In this document: positions 1 to 5,526 of the stretch, piece after piece
Position numbering within the stretch: the first letter of the stretch is position 1
How the letters are laid out: each line of letters opens with the position of its first letter
From: G039029935 sp039029935
GTDB taxonomy: Bacteria > Chloroflexota > Anaerolineae > Caldilineales > Caldilineaceae
Reading direction: 5' to 3'
Assembly (NCBI GenBank): GCA_039029935.1
Contig: JBCCFC010000951.1
Coordinates: forward strand, 1 to 5,526
Length of the DNA: 5,526 bases
Program-made: the position numbers and the translations under genes
The notes under the pieces: model-generated
Told to the model about the DNA's origin: nothing
The model's database searches: none
The model's input: the letters and a program-made list of their open reading frames with translations, nothing else

Positions 1-97
1 CACGTTGACCTACCTCCGCGTCCCGCAAAAAAACGGCCTCCGCAAGAACCTGCCCCTCTCCTGTGTTAGACCTTTTAGACGGAACCATGACCAACGC
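1..97. other. Unassigned DNA at window edge, beyond the HsdR homology
   Basis: Minus-strand HsdR similarity stops at about 98. From there to the edge the same frame stays open with no stop codon, but the residues (beginning ALVMVPSKR) no longer look like HsdR, where family members continue into a conserved segment after the IEQR-like motif. I recognise no protein family in either strand of this stretch. A short direct repeat TTAGAC lies within it, twice, three bases apart. It may be sequence joined by a second rearrangement, or a poorly conserved piece of another gene running off the window. Confidence 0.4.
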
Positions 98-130
98 CCG
101 TTGCTCGATAAACTGGGCGTGGTCATGGTT
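83..130. repeat. Fold-back inverted repeat at the end of the HsdR homology
   Basis: The left arm at 83-99 (AACCATGACCAACGCCC) is the reverse complement of 115-130 except for one extra A, with a 15-base loop at 100-114. The right arm is ordinary HsdR coding sequence (minus-strand residues around RNHDHAQ). The left arm coincides with the point where HsdR similarity is lost. This fits a templated inverted copy made at a repair junction, but a chance palindrome or assembly artefact cannot be excluded. Confidence 0.6.
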
Positions 131-457
131 GCGTGCAAAGATGATGGTCTTTGCCAGTCGGTCGCCGCCATCGACTTTGTGACCATGTTGCATGAGATGC
201 TCGAGCACCTTGTCAACGGTGTCTTGGTTGAAGAGCCAGTTGTTGATGGCCCCCGCATTGACGCGATCCGGTGGGTCCTCGGCATCCCAATCACTGCCCC
301 AGTCGAGGTTATCCCACGGCTCTTTCTCTTCATCACTGAGGTCATCGTAGTTGATGCCTTCACGCGGAAAGCGCAGATCAATCTGCTGGACACGCGGCGG
401 AACCAACCATTCATCCGCCACCGCTGTTTCCAGTTCATAGTAGCGGTCATCGCCACC
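98..457 (-). pseudogene. hsdR: Internal fragment of type I restriction subunit HsdR
   Basis: In the minus frame using codon 440-442 as TAC, about 115 residues run from YYELETAVADEWLVPP to KTIIFARNHDHAQFIEQR without a stop. These resemble the middle of type I restriction endonuclease R subunits. The ELETAV..GWLVPP-like segment follows the DEAD-box helicase lobe, and the KTIIFA..H motif opens the second helicase lobe. The N-terminal nuclease domain, the Walker motifs and the C-terminus are absent. The fragment has no start of its own: it is joined out of frame to hsdM, so it cannot be translated as HsdR from the hsdM start. HsdR normally translocates DNA and cuts it together with HsdM and HsdS; this piece cannot. 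The assignment to HsdR is by recalled family resemblance and is fairly secure; the exact boundaries are approximate. Confidence 0.82.
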
Positions 458-995
458 ATCAACTCGATGATGTGGCGCGGTGTGCGAAACTGCCCATTCT
501 GCCCTGCACTGGCGATCTTGCCCAGCATGTACTCATAGAGATCACCCTTGGTGTCGCTGGATGACATGTCGATGCCATCTAGCTGATCCACCACGTTTGC
601 CAAAACACGCGGCGTCGGCATCATAAAGAGGGCATCATGTGGTGCGCATAGGCAGAGTTGTTGCCTGCTGGGTCATCCTCATCACGCCCATTGCCCCCTA
701 ACCCCTTCATAAACGGAAAGACCTCATCGCGCATCGTCTCGAACATGGCCTCTGGCGGGTCATCCTTAAAGCGTGACCAGCGTAGATGATTCTGATCAGG
801 ACCAAAGATCGGGTCCTCAATGGCTTTCTTGGTCAAGTTGGCTTTGCTTTCACGCAGCGTATGCAGTTCGTCCAGCCGTTTGATGAAAAGCAGATAGGTC
901 AACTGCTCGATGACAGAAAGAGGGTTTGATATGCCCCCAGACCACATGGTGTCCCAGATGCGGTCGATTTTGGATTTGAGTTCACCAGTTATCAT
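443..995 (-). pseudogene. hsdM: Truncated, frameshifted type I methylase subunit HsdM
   Basis: The start at 995-993 gives MITGELKSKIDRIWDTMWSG, followed by IEQLTYLLFIKRLDEL, the helical N-terminal domain of HsdM. This frame stops at 621-623. The expected continuation (DALFMMPTPRVLANVVDQLD, then DTKGDLYEYMLGKIA and GQNGQFRTPRHIIELM) lies in another minus frame from about 636. Restoring it needs roughly four bases near 634-638. The second frame loses similarity after about 443-457, where HsdR sequence begins. The AdoMet motif (DPACGTGG-like) and the catalytic NPPF motif that follow in intact HsdM are absent, so no methyltransferase can be made. An in-frame extension up to 1109 exists, but it reads through the likely promoter and does not look like the family. 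The frameshift could be a sequencing error; the deletion is much harder to explain that way. Confidence 0.87.
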
Positions 996-1002
996 AGGAC
1001 TG

Positions 1003-1032
1003 AGTATACAGTATGATTTAGTCGCTCTACAA
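1003..1032 (-). promoter_or_regulatory. Possible promoter of the hsdM remnant
   Basis: On the minus strand TTGTAG (1032-1027) and TATACT (1008-1003) are separated by 18 bases, a reasonable sigma70-like match. The -10 box ends only seven bases before the ATG at 995. A transcript would therefore start at or next to the start codon, consistent with the lack of any visible ribosome site: a leaderless message. Seen by eye only. Confidence 0.4.
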
Positions 1033-1131
1033 ATCAATATATGCTGCAAAATAACCGAAAAACGTGGTATCGGGTTGTTTTGCATGTTTGTACGGATAAG
1101 TAAACTCAAAAAATTAGAAATTGTTCAGTAA

Positions 1132-1166
1132 GCACGCCTCGTGCGATCCGACTCGCACGGGGGTGT
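1132..1166. repeat. Small GC-rich hairpin
   Basis: CGTGCGA at 1140-1146 pairs perfectly with TCGCACG at 1153-1159 around a six-base loop. The stem can be extended outward to 1132 and 1166 with two G-T pairs and one bulged G (1136). No U-run follows it directly on either strand, so it is not a convincing intrinsic terminator. Its position upstream of the plus-strand promoter makes a role as a protein-binding site or as the relic of a mobile element as likely as an RNA role. Confidence 0.55.
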
Positions 1167-1249
1167 GTTCACTGGACTTTAATTTCTAGAAACATATTTG
1201 GGTTCCTTATACCTTCATTCAGACACTCAGTTTGCTGAGAACACACCCC
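1160..1249. repeat. 11 bp perfect inverted repeat flanking a palindrome
   Basis: GGGGTGTGTTC at 1160-1170 is the exact reverse complement of GAACACACCCC at 1239-1249, with arm centres 79 bp apart. The 10 bp palindrome TTTCTAGAAA sits between them at 1183-1192. The right arm falls entirely inside the spacer of the candidate promoter at 1232-1260. The left arm overlaps the hairpin at 1132-1166, so in single-stranded form the two pairings would exclude each other. It may be an operator pair or the ends of a tiny mobile-element relic. Confidence 0.55.
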
Positions 1250-1260
1250 TATGCTATATT
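1232..1260 (+). promoter_or_regulatory. Likely promoter for the three-gene operon
   Basis: TTGCTG at 1232-1237 and TATATT at 1255-1260 are separated by exactly 17 bases, a good sigma70-like pair. Transcription would start near 1267, giving a leader of about 55 bases before the aminotransferase start. The spacer contains the GAACACACCCC arm of the inverted repeat, a natural place for a regulator to block or aid polymerase. A weaker alternative is TTGCAC (1259-1264) with TTAATA (1279-1284), but its spacer is only 14 bases. Confidence 0.55.
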
Positions 1261-1321
1261 GCACATGCTAACGTAAACTTAATAGTGTCATTAAAATCAA
1301 GGACGATTTTGTAACCATATC

Positions 1322-2665
1322 ATGAAAACAATTAATCTAATCACAGAAATTCCTGGTCCCAAGAGCCAACAAATTGTCGCACGCCGCGAGGCAGCGATGT
1401 CACAGGGCAACGGTAAATTAACACCGATTGCTGTCGAACACGCCAGCGGTGCGCAGGTCACGGATGTGGATGGGAACACGCTGCTTGACTTTGCGGGTGG
1501 CATTGGGATGCTGGCCGTGGGTCACTGCCCACCCTCAGTCGTAAGTGCTATCCAAGAGCAAGCAGCACAGTTAATCCACATGTGTTCGATTGTCGCCAGC
1601 TACGAGCCATTGGTCGAGTTATGCGAGTTGCTCAATCAGGTCACGCCGGGTAAATATGCCAAGAAGACGACGCTGTCCAACAGTGGCGCCGAGGCGATTG
1701 AAGCCGCGGTCAAACTATCGCGCGCATACACAGGGAGAGAGGGCATTGTTGTCTTTGAAGGGGCGTATCATGGGCGCACCAACATGACGATGTCGATGAC
1801 GAGCAAATACGCGCTCTTCAAAAAAGGCTTTGGTCCCTTTGCGCCTGAAATTTATCGACTTCCCTTTCCGAACGTCTATCGCCGCCCACCTGAGACGAGC
1901 GAAGAGGGATTTGTTGAGTACGCTTGCCAACAGCTAGAGAACGCACTCATTGCCCAGGTCGATCCAGAACACATCGCCGCCATTGTCATCGAACCTGTGC
2001 AGGGTGAAGGCGGCTTTATTCCCACACCACCGCGCTTTTTGGAACGTATCCGCAAAATCTGCGCCGAGCATGGCATCGTCATGGTGGCCGACGAAATCCA
2101 GTGTGGCTTTGGGCGCACGGGCAAGCTCTTTGCCTGCGAACACTATAACATCGTGCCGGACCTGATTGTATCGGGTAAGTCCTTGGGGGCAGGGATGCCC
2201 ATCGCTGCTGTCACAGGAAGAGCCGATATCATGGATGCTGCCCACCCTGGTGGATTGGGGGGAACCTACAGCGGCAACCCGTTGGCCTGTGTCGCTGCAA
2301 TTGAATCCACCAAGGCGATTAGTGACCCAGCCTTCTTGGAACGGGCTACCCAAATCGGTCAACAAATGCGTGAGCGTCTGGAGCGGCTACAGGTACAATA
2401 TCCAGAGCGCATTGGCGACATACGAGGCATTGGTCCCATGCTGGCGATGGAACTTGTCCAGAGTGCTGAGGGCAAAGAGCCAGATATGGATGCCACTGGC
2501 GCACTCTGTACTGCCGTGCTACAGCGAGGGCTGATTGCCATTCGCGCGGGGCTGTATAGCAACTGTATGCGCTTCTTGCCACCGTTGATTGTGACTGATG
2601 AACAGGTTGATGAGGCAATGGGTGTGTTGGGTGAGGCTGTTGTTGCCACGTTGGGAGCGCAATGA
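1322..2665 (+). CDS. Class III PLP aminotransferase, GABA-transaminase-like
   Basis: This 447-residue protein has the full length and layout of 4-aminobutyrate or related omega-amino acid aminotransferases. Such enzymes move an amine from an omega-amino compound to a keto acid using pyridoxal phosphate, normally in the cytoplasm. Visible marks: TEIPGPKSQ near the N-terminus, the phosphate-cup SNSGAEA (119-125), YHGRT (149-153, with Arg152 matching a substrate Arg of GabT), IEPVQGEGG (223-231, Glu224 and Glu229), VADEIQ (255-260, Asp257 contacts the PLP nitrogen), Schiff-base Lys286 in SGKSLGAGMP, Thr315, and Arg417 in MRFLPP. All catalytic positions look intact. The start fits the family N-terminus, although the nearest AAGGA (1299-1303) lies 18 bases upstream, unusually far. 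Its stop overlaps the next gene. Whether the substrate is GABA itself or another omega-amine cannot be read from sequence; the neighbours make a specialised substrate plausible. Confidence 0.93.
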   Translation: MKTINLITEIPGPKSQQIVARREAAMSQGNGKLTPIAVEHASGAQVTDVDGNTLLDFAGGIGMLAVGHCPPSVVSAIQEQAAQLIHMCSIVASYEPLVELCELLNQVTPGKYAKKTTLSNSGAEAIEAAVKLSRAYTGREGIVVFEGAYHGRTNMTMSMTSKYALFKKGFGPFAPEIYRLPFPNVYRRPPETSEEGFVEYACQQLENALIAQVDPEHIAAIVIEPVQGEGGFIPTPPRFLERIRKICAEHGIVMVADEIQCGFGRTGKLFACEHYNIVPDLIVSGKSLGAGMPIAAVTGRADIMDAAHPGGLGGTYSGNPLACVAAIESTKAISDPAFLERATQIGQQMRERLERLQVQYPERIGDIRGIGPMLAMELVQSAEGKEPDMDATGALCTAVLQRGLIAIRAGLYSNCMRFLPPLIVTDEQVDEAMGVLGEAVVATLGAQ

Positions 2666-4128
2666 TGTCGAACAGACCACGCAACATCATCCTCATCATG
2701 GCCGACAACCACCCCGCCAACCTACTCGGCTGTTATGGCAACACCGAGGTCCATACCCCCAACATCGACAGGCTTGCGCAGCAAAGTGTACAGTTCAACC
2801 ATGCCTATTGCGTCAACGCCATGTGCTCGCCCTGTCGTGCCTCTGTGCTGACAGGCCAAATGCCCTCCCAACATGGCATCCACACATGGATTGATGACCG
2901 CAAAATGGAGACGTGGCCTGACAACTGGAACGCGCTGACCGAGATAACCACCTTGCCAGAACTACTCGCGGAGCAGGGATACGACACTGCGCTTATCGGC
3001 AAATATCATCTTGGTGATCCGTCCAAGGCACAAAATGGATTCAATCATTGGGTGACGTTCCCACATGGGCATACACGCAGTTTTTGGGGCAATACGGTGA
3101 TTGAGAACGGAACGCGGAGCGTCTATGAGGGACACATCGTTGACTTTTTTGCTGAGAAAGCGGTCGATTATCTCAATGACGACGCCCGTCAAGACAACCC
3201 TTTCTTCCTCTTTTTGCCCTTCAACTCGCCCTATGGTCACTGGCCGTCGATTAAAGGCGAAGCACAAAATCGTTTTGCCCATCTCTATGCGGATTGCCCC
3301 TGTAAGACTGCCCCGCGCGAAGGCATTAGCAAGGCTGTGATTGACCGCTACATGTTGCGCGTCAACGAAAGCGGGGATGGGCTGGACTACAGCGCGGTGA
3401 TGCGCATCCCCAATGATCTGCCTTCAATCCGTAACTACTTTTCACAGATGAGCATGTTGGACGATGCTGTCGGACGTGTGCTGGGTGCGATGGAAGCAAA
3501 TGGGCTGGCGGATGATACGGTCGTGGTCTACACCTGTGATCACGGCTTCTCGCTGGGGCATCATGGCTTTTGGGGGCATGCACAGGCGACGTGGCCGTCC
3601 AACGCGCATGGGGCAGGATACCACATACCGTTACTGATTTCGGGTAGTGATTGTGTCTCCAGACAAACCGACAATCTCATCAGTCAAGTCGATTTGTTTC
3701 CAACGCTGTTGGGGGTTGCAGGCATTGCAGATGTACCAGAGAATGCAGGGCGCGATATGAGTGGGGTGCTGGCCGATGAGCGACCGGATGTTTGGGACGA
3801 GGTTGTGTACATTGAGCAAGAGGAAACCCGTGCCGTTCGCACCGACAAGTGGCTCTACATGAAGCGGTTTCAGGGCAATGCACGGTTTGAATTGATGGAC
3901 GAGCTTTATGATTTAAACGCTGATCCCAACGAACGTAACAATCTGGCTGGCGATAATCGTTATGTCGCAACTGTGGCGATGTTAGATGGCATCTTGACCG
4001 ACTTTTTTGAGCAGCATAGCGATCCCAAATTTGATCTATGGCGCGGTGGCGTAGCAAAGTCCAACTCGGACAAGCCTTGGTTTTGGCAGGGTGCTTGGGG
4101 GGAAGAATGGGCCGCGATTTTTTCATGA
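2662..4128 (+). CDS. Cytosolic formylglycine-type sulfatase-superfamily hydrolase
   Basis: A 488-residue member of the sulfatase (alkaline phosphatase fold) superfamily. The C-x-P-x-R signature is CSPCR at 55-59, where Cys55 would be converted to the formylglycine nucleophile; Gly65 follows in SVLTG. Other active-site parts: Asp15-Asn16 in MADNHP, Lys114 and His116 in GKYHLG, His193 in YGHWP, and Asp293-His294 in TCDHGFSLGHHG. The protein begins directly with the first core strand (RNIILIMAD) and has no signal peptide or membrane segment, so it should act in the cytoplasm on an imported or internally made ester. The Asp-His metal pair recalls choline sulfatase and phosphonate monoester hydrolases more than periplasmic arylsulfatases. 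The start overlaps the aminotransferase stop (ATGA). A second ATG at 2665 sits at better distance (7 bases) from GGGAG at 2653-2657 and may be the true start. Substrate unknown: sulfate ester, phosphonate or phosphodiester. Activation needs a formylglycine-generating enzyme, not in this window. Confidence 0.92.
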   Translation: MMSNRPRNIILIMADNHPANLLGCYGNTEVHTPNIDRLAQQSVQFNHAYCVNAMCSPCRASVLTGQMPSQHGIHTWIDDRKMETWPDNWNALTEITTLPELLAEQGYDTALIGKYHLGDPSKAQNGFNHWVTFPHGHTRSFWGNTVIENGTRSVYEGHIVDFFAEKAVDYLNDDARQDNPFFLFLPFNSPYGHWPSIKGEAQNRFAHLYADCPCKTAPREGISKAVIDRYMLRVNESGDGLDYSAVMRIPNDLPSIRNYFSQMSMLDDAVGRVLGAMEANGLADDTVVVYTCDHGFSLGHHGFWGHAQATWPSNAHGAGYHIPLLISGSDCVSRQTDNLISQVDLFPTLLGVAGIADVPENAGRDMSGVLADERPDVWDEVVYIEQEETRAVRTDKWLYMKRFQGNARFELMDELYDLNADPNERNNLAGDNRYVATVAMLDGILTDFFEQHSDPKFDLWRGGVAKSNSDKPWFWQGAWGEEWAAIFS

Positions 4129-4132
4129 TGAC

Positions 4133-4137
4133 AAGGA
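4133..4137 (+). promoter_or_regulatory. Ribosome binding site fixing the SHMT-like gene start
   Basis: AAGGA lies seven bases before the ATG at 4145, the best ribosome site in the window. It falls in the 16-base gap after the sulfatase stop and supports 4145 over the upstream in-frame ATG at 4091, which lies inside the sulfatase gene and has no comparable site. Confidence 0.75.
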
Positions 4138-4144
4138 TATCACA

Positions 4145-5467
4145 ATGAAGACCAGCAAATTAACGTGGATACCAGAACCAACGGCGACGTTTATCGACGA
4201 TATGGCGCGCGGCTACGCTGATTACACCACTACAGAACTGGATGCTGAGATTTATGCGTTGACCCAAAAAAATCGCATCATTCATGAGTATGAGTGTATC
4301 AACTTGAACCCTGCGACCAACATCATGAACCCGCGTGCAGAGGCTCTGTTGGGGGATGGTTTAGGGAGTCGGCCATCTTTGGGCTATCCGGGTGATAAAT
4401 ATGAGATGGGACTGGAAGCGATTGAGCGAATCGAAGTCATCGCCGCGGGGCTTGCCTGTGAGATATTCGAGGCTGACTATGCAGAGATACGCGTTGGCTC
4501 TGGTGCAATGGCAAATCTGTATGCGTTTATGGCGACCTGTCAACCGGGGGATAGCGTCATTGTCCCACCAGCATCCATCGGTGGTCATGTCACACATCAT
4601 AATGCAGGTGCGGCGGGGCTGTATGGGGTCAAAATCTATGAAGCACCCGTGGACCAAACCCACTATACCATTGATGTCGCCGGATTACGTGCCTTGGCGC
4701 AGGATGTGCAACCCAAACTAATCACCATTGGCGGTAGCCTCAATCTCTGCCCCCACCCTGTGGCGGAGATTCGCCAAATTGCAGACGACGTCGGAGCAAT
4801 GGTCCTGTTCGACGCTGCCCATCTATCAGGTATGATTGCGGGCAAGGCGTGGCCCAATCCATTGCAGCGAGGTGCGCATCTGATGACGATGAGTACCTAT
4901 AAGAGCTTGGGGGGGCCGCCTTCGGGCTTGATTGTCACAAATGACGCGGACTTGGCCCAGAAACTCGATGGAATTGCCTTTCCGGGGTTAACGGCCAATT
5001 TTGATGCTGGTAAAAGTGCAGCGTTGGCAATCACATTGCTCGACTGGCGAACACATGGCGAAGCCTATGCGCAGATGATGCACCGCACGGCAGCGGCTCT
5101 GGCTGAGGCATTGGACGCCGAAGGATTGCCGATTTTTGCCACGCAGGATGGCTTCACCCAGTCCCATCAATTTGCAATGGAGACCCACGGCTTTGGTGGC
5201 GGACAGACCGCAGCCAAGCAACTACGTCAAGGCAATATCCTTACCTGTGGGATTGGCCTACCGCTTGCCCCTGTCCCCAAAGACTTGAATGGGCTGCGTT
5301 TTGGCACACCAGAAATCGCGCGTTGTGGGATGAAGCCAGAACAGATGCTGCAACTTGCTCAGTATATTGCCGATATTTTGCTCGAAAGAAAATCATTGAA
5401 ACAGATTGCCCGATATGTATCGGATTTCCGGCAAGAGTTTCAGACCTATCAATATATGCGCATATAA
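4145..5467 (+). CDS. Divergent SHMT-like fold-type I PLP enzyme
   Basis: This 440-residue protein aligns by eye along most of serine hydroxymethyltransferase: NPRAEALLGDGL, GYPGDKY (80-86), GSGAMAN (118-124, phosphate loop), GGHVTH (146-151, His148 stacking on PLP), FDAAHLSGMIAG (222-233, Asp223 and His226), Schiff-base Lys253 in STYKSLGGPPSG, and LRFGTPEIARCG (384-395, Arg385 for the substrate carboxylate). PLP binding and amino acid binding are thus kept. Residues typical of true SHMT are changed: the catalytic Glu of the YAEGYPG motif is Leu79, the following catalytic Tyr is Glu87, the His before the lysine is Tyr252, and the Arg of GPRGG is Pro259. This argues against ordinary folate-dependent serine-glycine conversion and for an aldolase, transaldolase or other reaction on a beta-hydroxy or alpha-substituted amino acid. 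It follows the sulfatase in the same operon. A housekeeping glyA label would be misleading. Confidence 0.85.
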   Translation: MKTSKLTWIPEPTATFIDDMARGYADYTTTELDAEIYALTQKNRIIHEYECINLNPATNIMNPRAEALLGDGLGSRPSLGYPGDKYEMGLEAIERIEVIAAGLACEIFEADYAEIRVGSGAMANLYAFMATCQPGDSVIVPPASIGGHVTHHNAGAAGLYGVKIYEAPVDQTHYTIDVAGLRALAQDVQPKLITIGGSLNLCPHPVAEIRQIADDVGAMVLFDAAHLSGMIAGKAWPNPLQRGAHLMTMSTYKSLGGPPSGLIVTNDADLAQKLDGIAFPGLTANFDAGKSAALAITLLDWRTHGEAYAQMMHRTAAALAEALDAEGLPIFATQDGFTQSHQFAMETHGFGGGQTAAKQLRQGNILTCGIGLPLAPVPKDLNGLRFGTPEIARCGMKPEQMLQLAQYIADILLERKSLKQIARYVSDFRQEFQTYQYMRI

Positions 5468-5488
5468 AGACCATTCATGTAAACTTGA

Positions 5489-5525
5489 TGGTATTCGGTG
5501 TTCGGTACTCTGGTACTGAATACCG
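5489..5525 (+). terminator. Imperfect inverted repeat after the operon, possible terminator
   Basis: GGTATTC at 5490-5496 pairs with GAATACC at 5518-5524, with a few more inner pairs that include G-T wobbles. The loop region holds short direct repeats (TTCGGT at 5494-5499 and 5501-5506; GGTACT at 5504-5509 and 5512-5517). It begins about 20 bases after the last stop codon, where a terminator would be expected. No U-run can be seen because the window ends at 5526, so it could equally be the edge of a repeat element. Confidence 0.35.
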
Positions 5526-5526
5526 A

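Larger units (their letters stand above)
996..1321. other. Divergent intergenic region, 326 bp, no gene seen
   Basis: This AT-richer stretch separates the hsdM remnant from the three-gene plus-strand block. The open frames crossing it are short and do not resemble proteins. It carries candidate promoters pointing both ways, a hairpin at 1132-1166, an 11 bp inverted repeat (1160-1170 with 1239-1249), a palindrome TTTCTAGAAA at 1183-1192 and a small hairpin CTCAG-TTTG-CTGAG at 1226-1239. I see no tRNA and no riboswitch class that I can name. Confidence 0.7.

Noticed and set aside
10..442. Reading the minus frame past the hsdM part as one 204-residue protein
   Set aside because: After ...HIIELM the residues become rich in Ser, Arg and Thr and unlike any family, while the neighbouring frame gives clear HsdR sequence, so this tail is an out-of-frame reading.
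5..538. Long plus-strand open frame of 177 codons
   Set aside because: It is antisense to the hsdM/hsdR fragments, whose minus-strand residues match known families; its own translation resembles nothing and has no ribosome site.
996..1109. Upstream extension of the hsdM start to 1109
   Set aside because: The extra 38 residues do not look like HsdM, whose family begins near the MITGELKSK segment, and the extension covers the candidate promoter.
1132..1166. Hairpin as an intrinsic terminator
   Set aside because: No T-run follows immediately on either strand, and on the plus strand no gene ends just before it.
1934..2365. Minus-strand open frames within the aminotransferase, and similar ones in the other two genes
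   Set aside because: They overlap well-supported coding sequence and show no family motifs; they are shadows of the codon pattern.
4091..4144. Earlier ATG for the SHMT-like gene inside the sulfatase
   Set aside because: No comparable ribosome site; AAGGA with seven-base spacing supports the ATG at 4145.

Overview
The window is bacterial DNA of moderate GC content with three tightly packed plus-strand genes (1322-5467). To their left is a divergently oriented, broken type I restriction-modification remnant (minus strand, about 1-995). No clade can be fixed from the sequence. The gene style would suit Chloroflexota or another free-living heterotroph, but that is only a guess.

Left block: on the minus strand a recognisable N-terminal part of an HsdM methylase begins at 995. 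It suffers a frameshift near 634-638, is restored in another frame, and at about 443-457 runs straight into the middle of an HsdR motor subunit in yet another frame. The HsdM catalytic domain, any HsdS and the HsdR N-terminus are missing, so this is a deletion scar with no working enzyme. The HsdR homology ends near 98, exactly where a 16-17 bp fold-back inverted repeat (83-130) begins.

Intergenic block (996-1321): it holds a likely promoter for the dead hsdM (1003-1032). On the other side is a good sigma70-like promoter for the plus-strand genes (1232-1260). It also contains a strong small hairpin (1132-1166), an 11 bp perfect inverted repeat with arms 79 bp apart (1160-1170 and 1239-1249), and a 10 bp palindrome (1183-1192). 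One arm of the inverted repeat lies inside the promoter spacer, so regulation there is plausible.

Right block: a class III PLP aminotransferase (GabT-like, 1322-2665) overlaps the start of a cytosolic, formylglycine-type sulfatase-superfamily hydrolase (2662-4128). A good ribosome site 16 nt further on serves a serine hydroxymethyltransferase-like PLP enzyme (4145-5467). Overlap and spacing argue for one operon. The SHMT-like protein keeps the PLP-binding residues but lacks several residues that define true SHMT, so it is probably a folate-independent aldolase, transaldolase or related enzyme. Together the genes suggest an intracellular route that removes a sulfate (or phosphonate/phosphate ester) group from an amino compound and then cleaves and transaminates the product. 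The substrate is unknown. An imperfect inverted repeat at 5489-5525 after the last gene is a possible operon end, but the window stops there.
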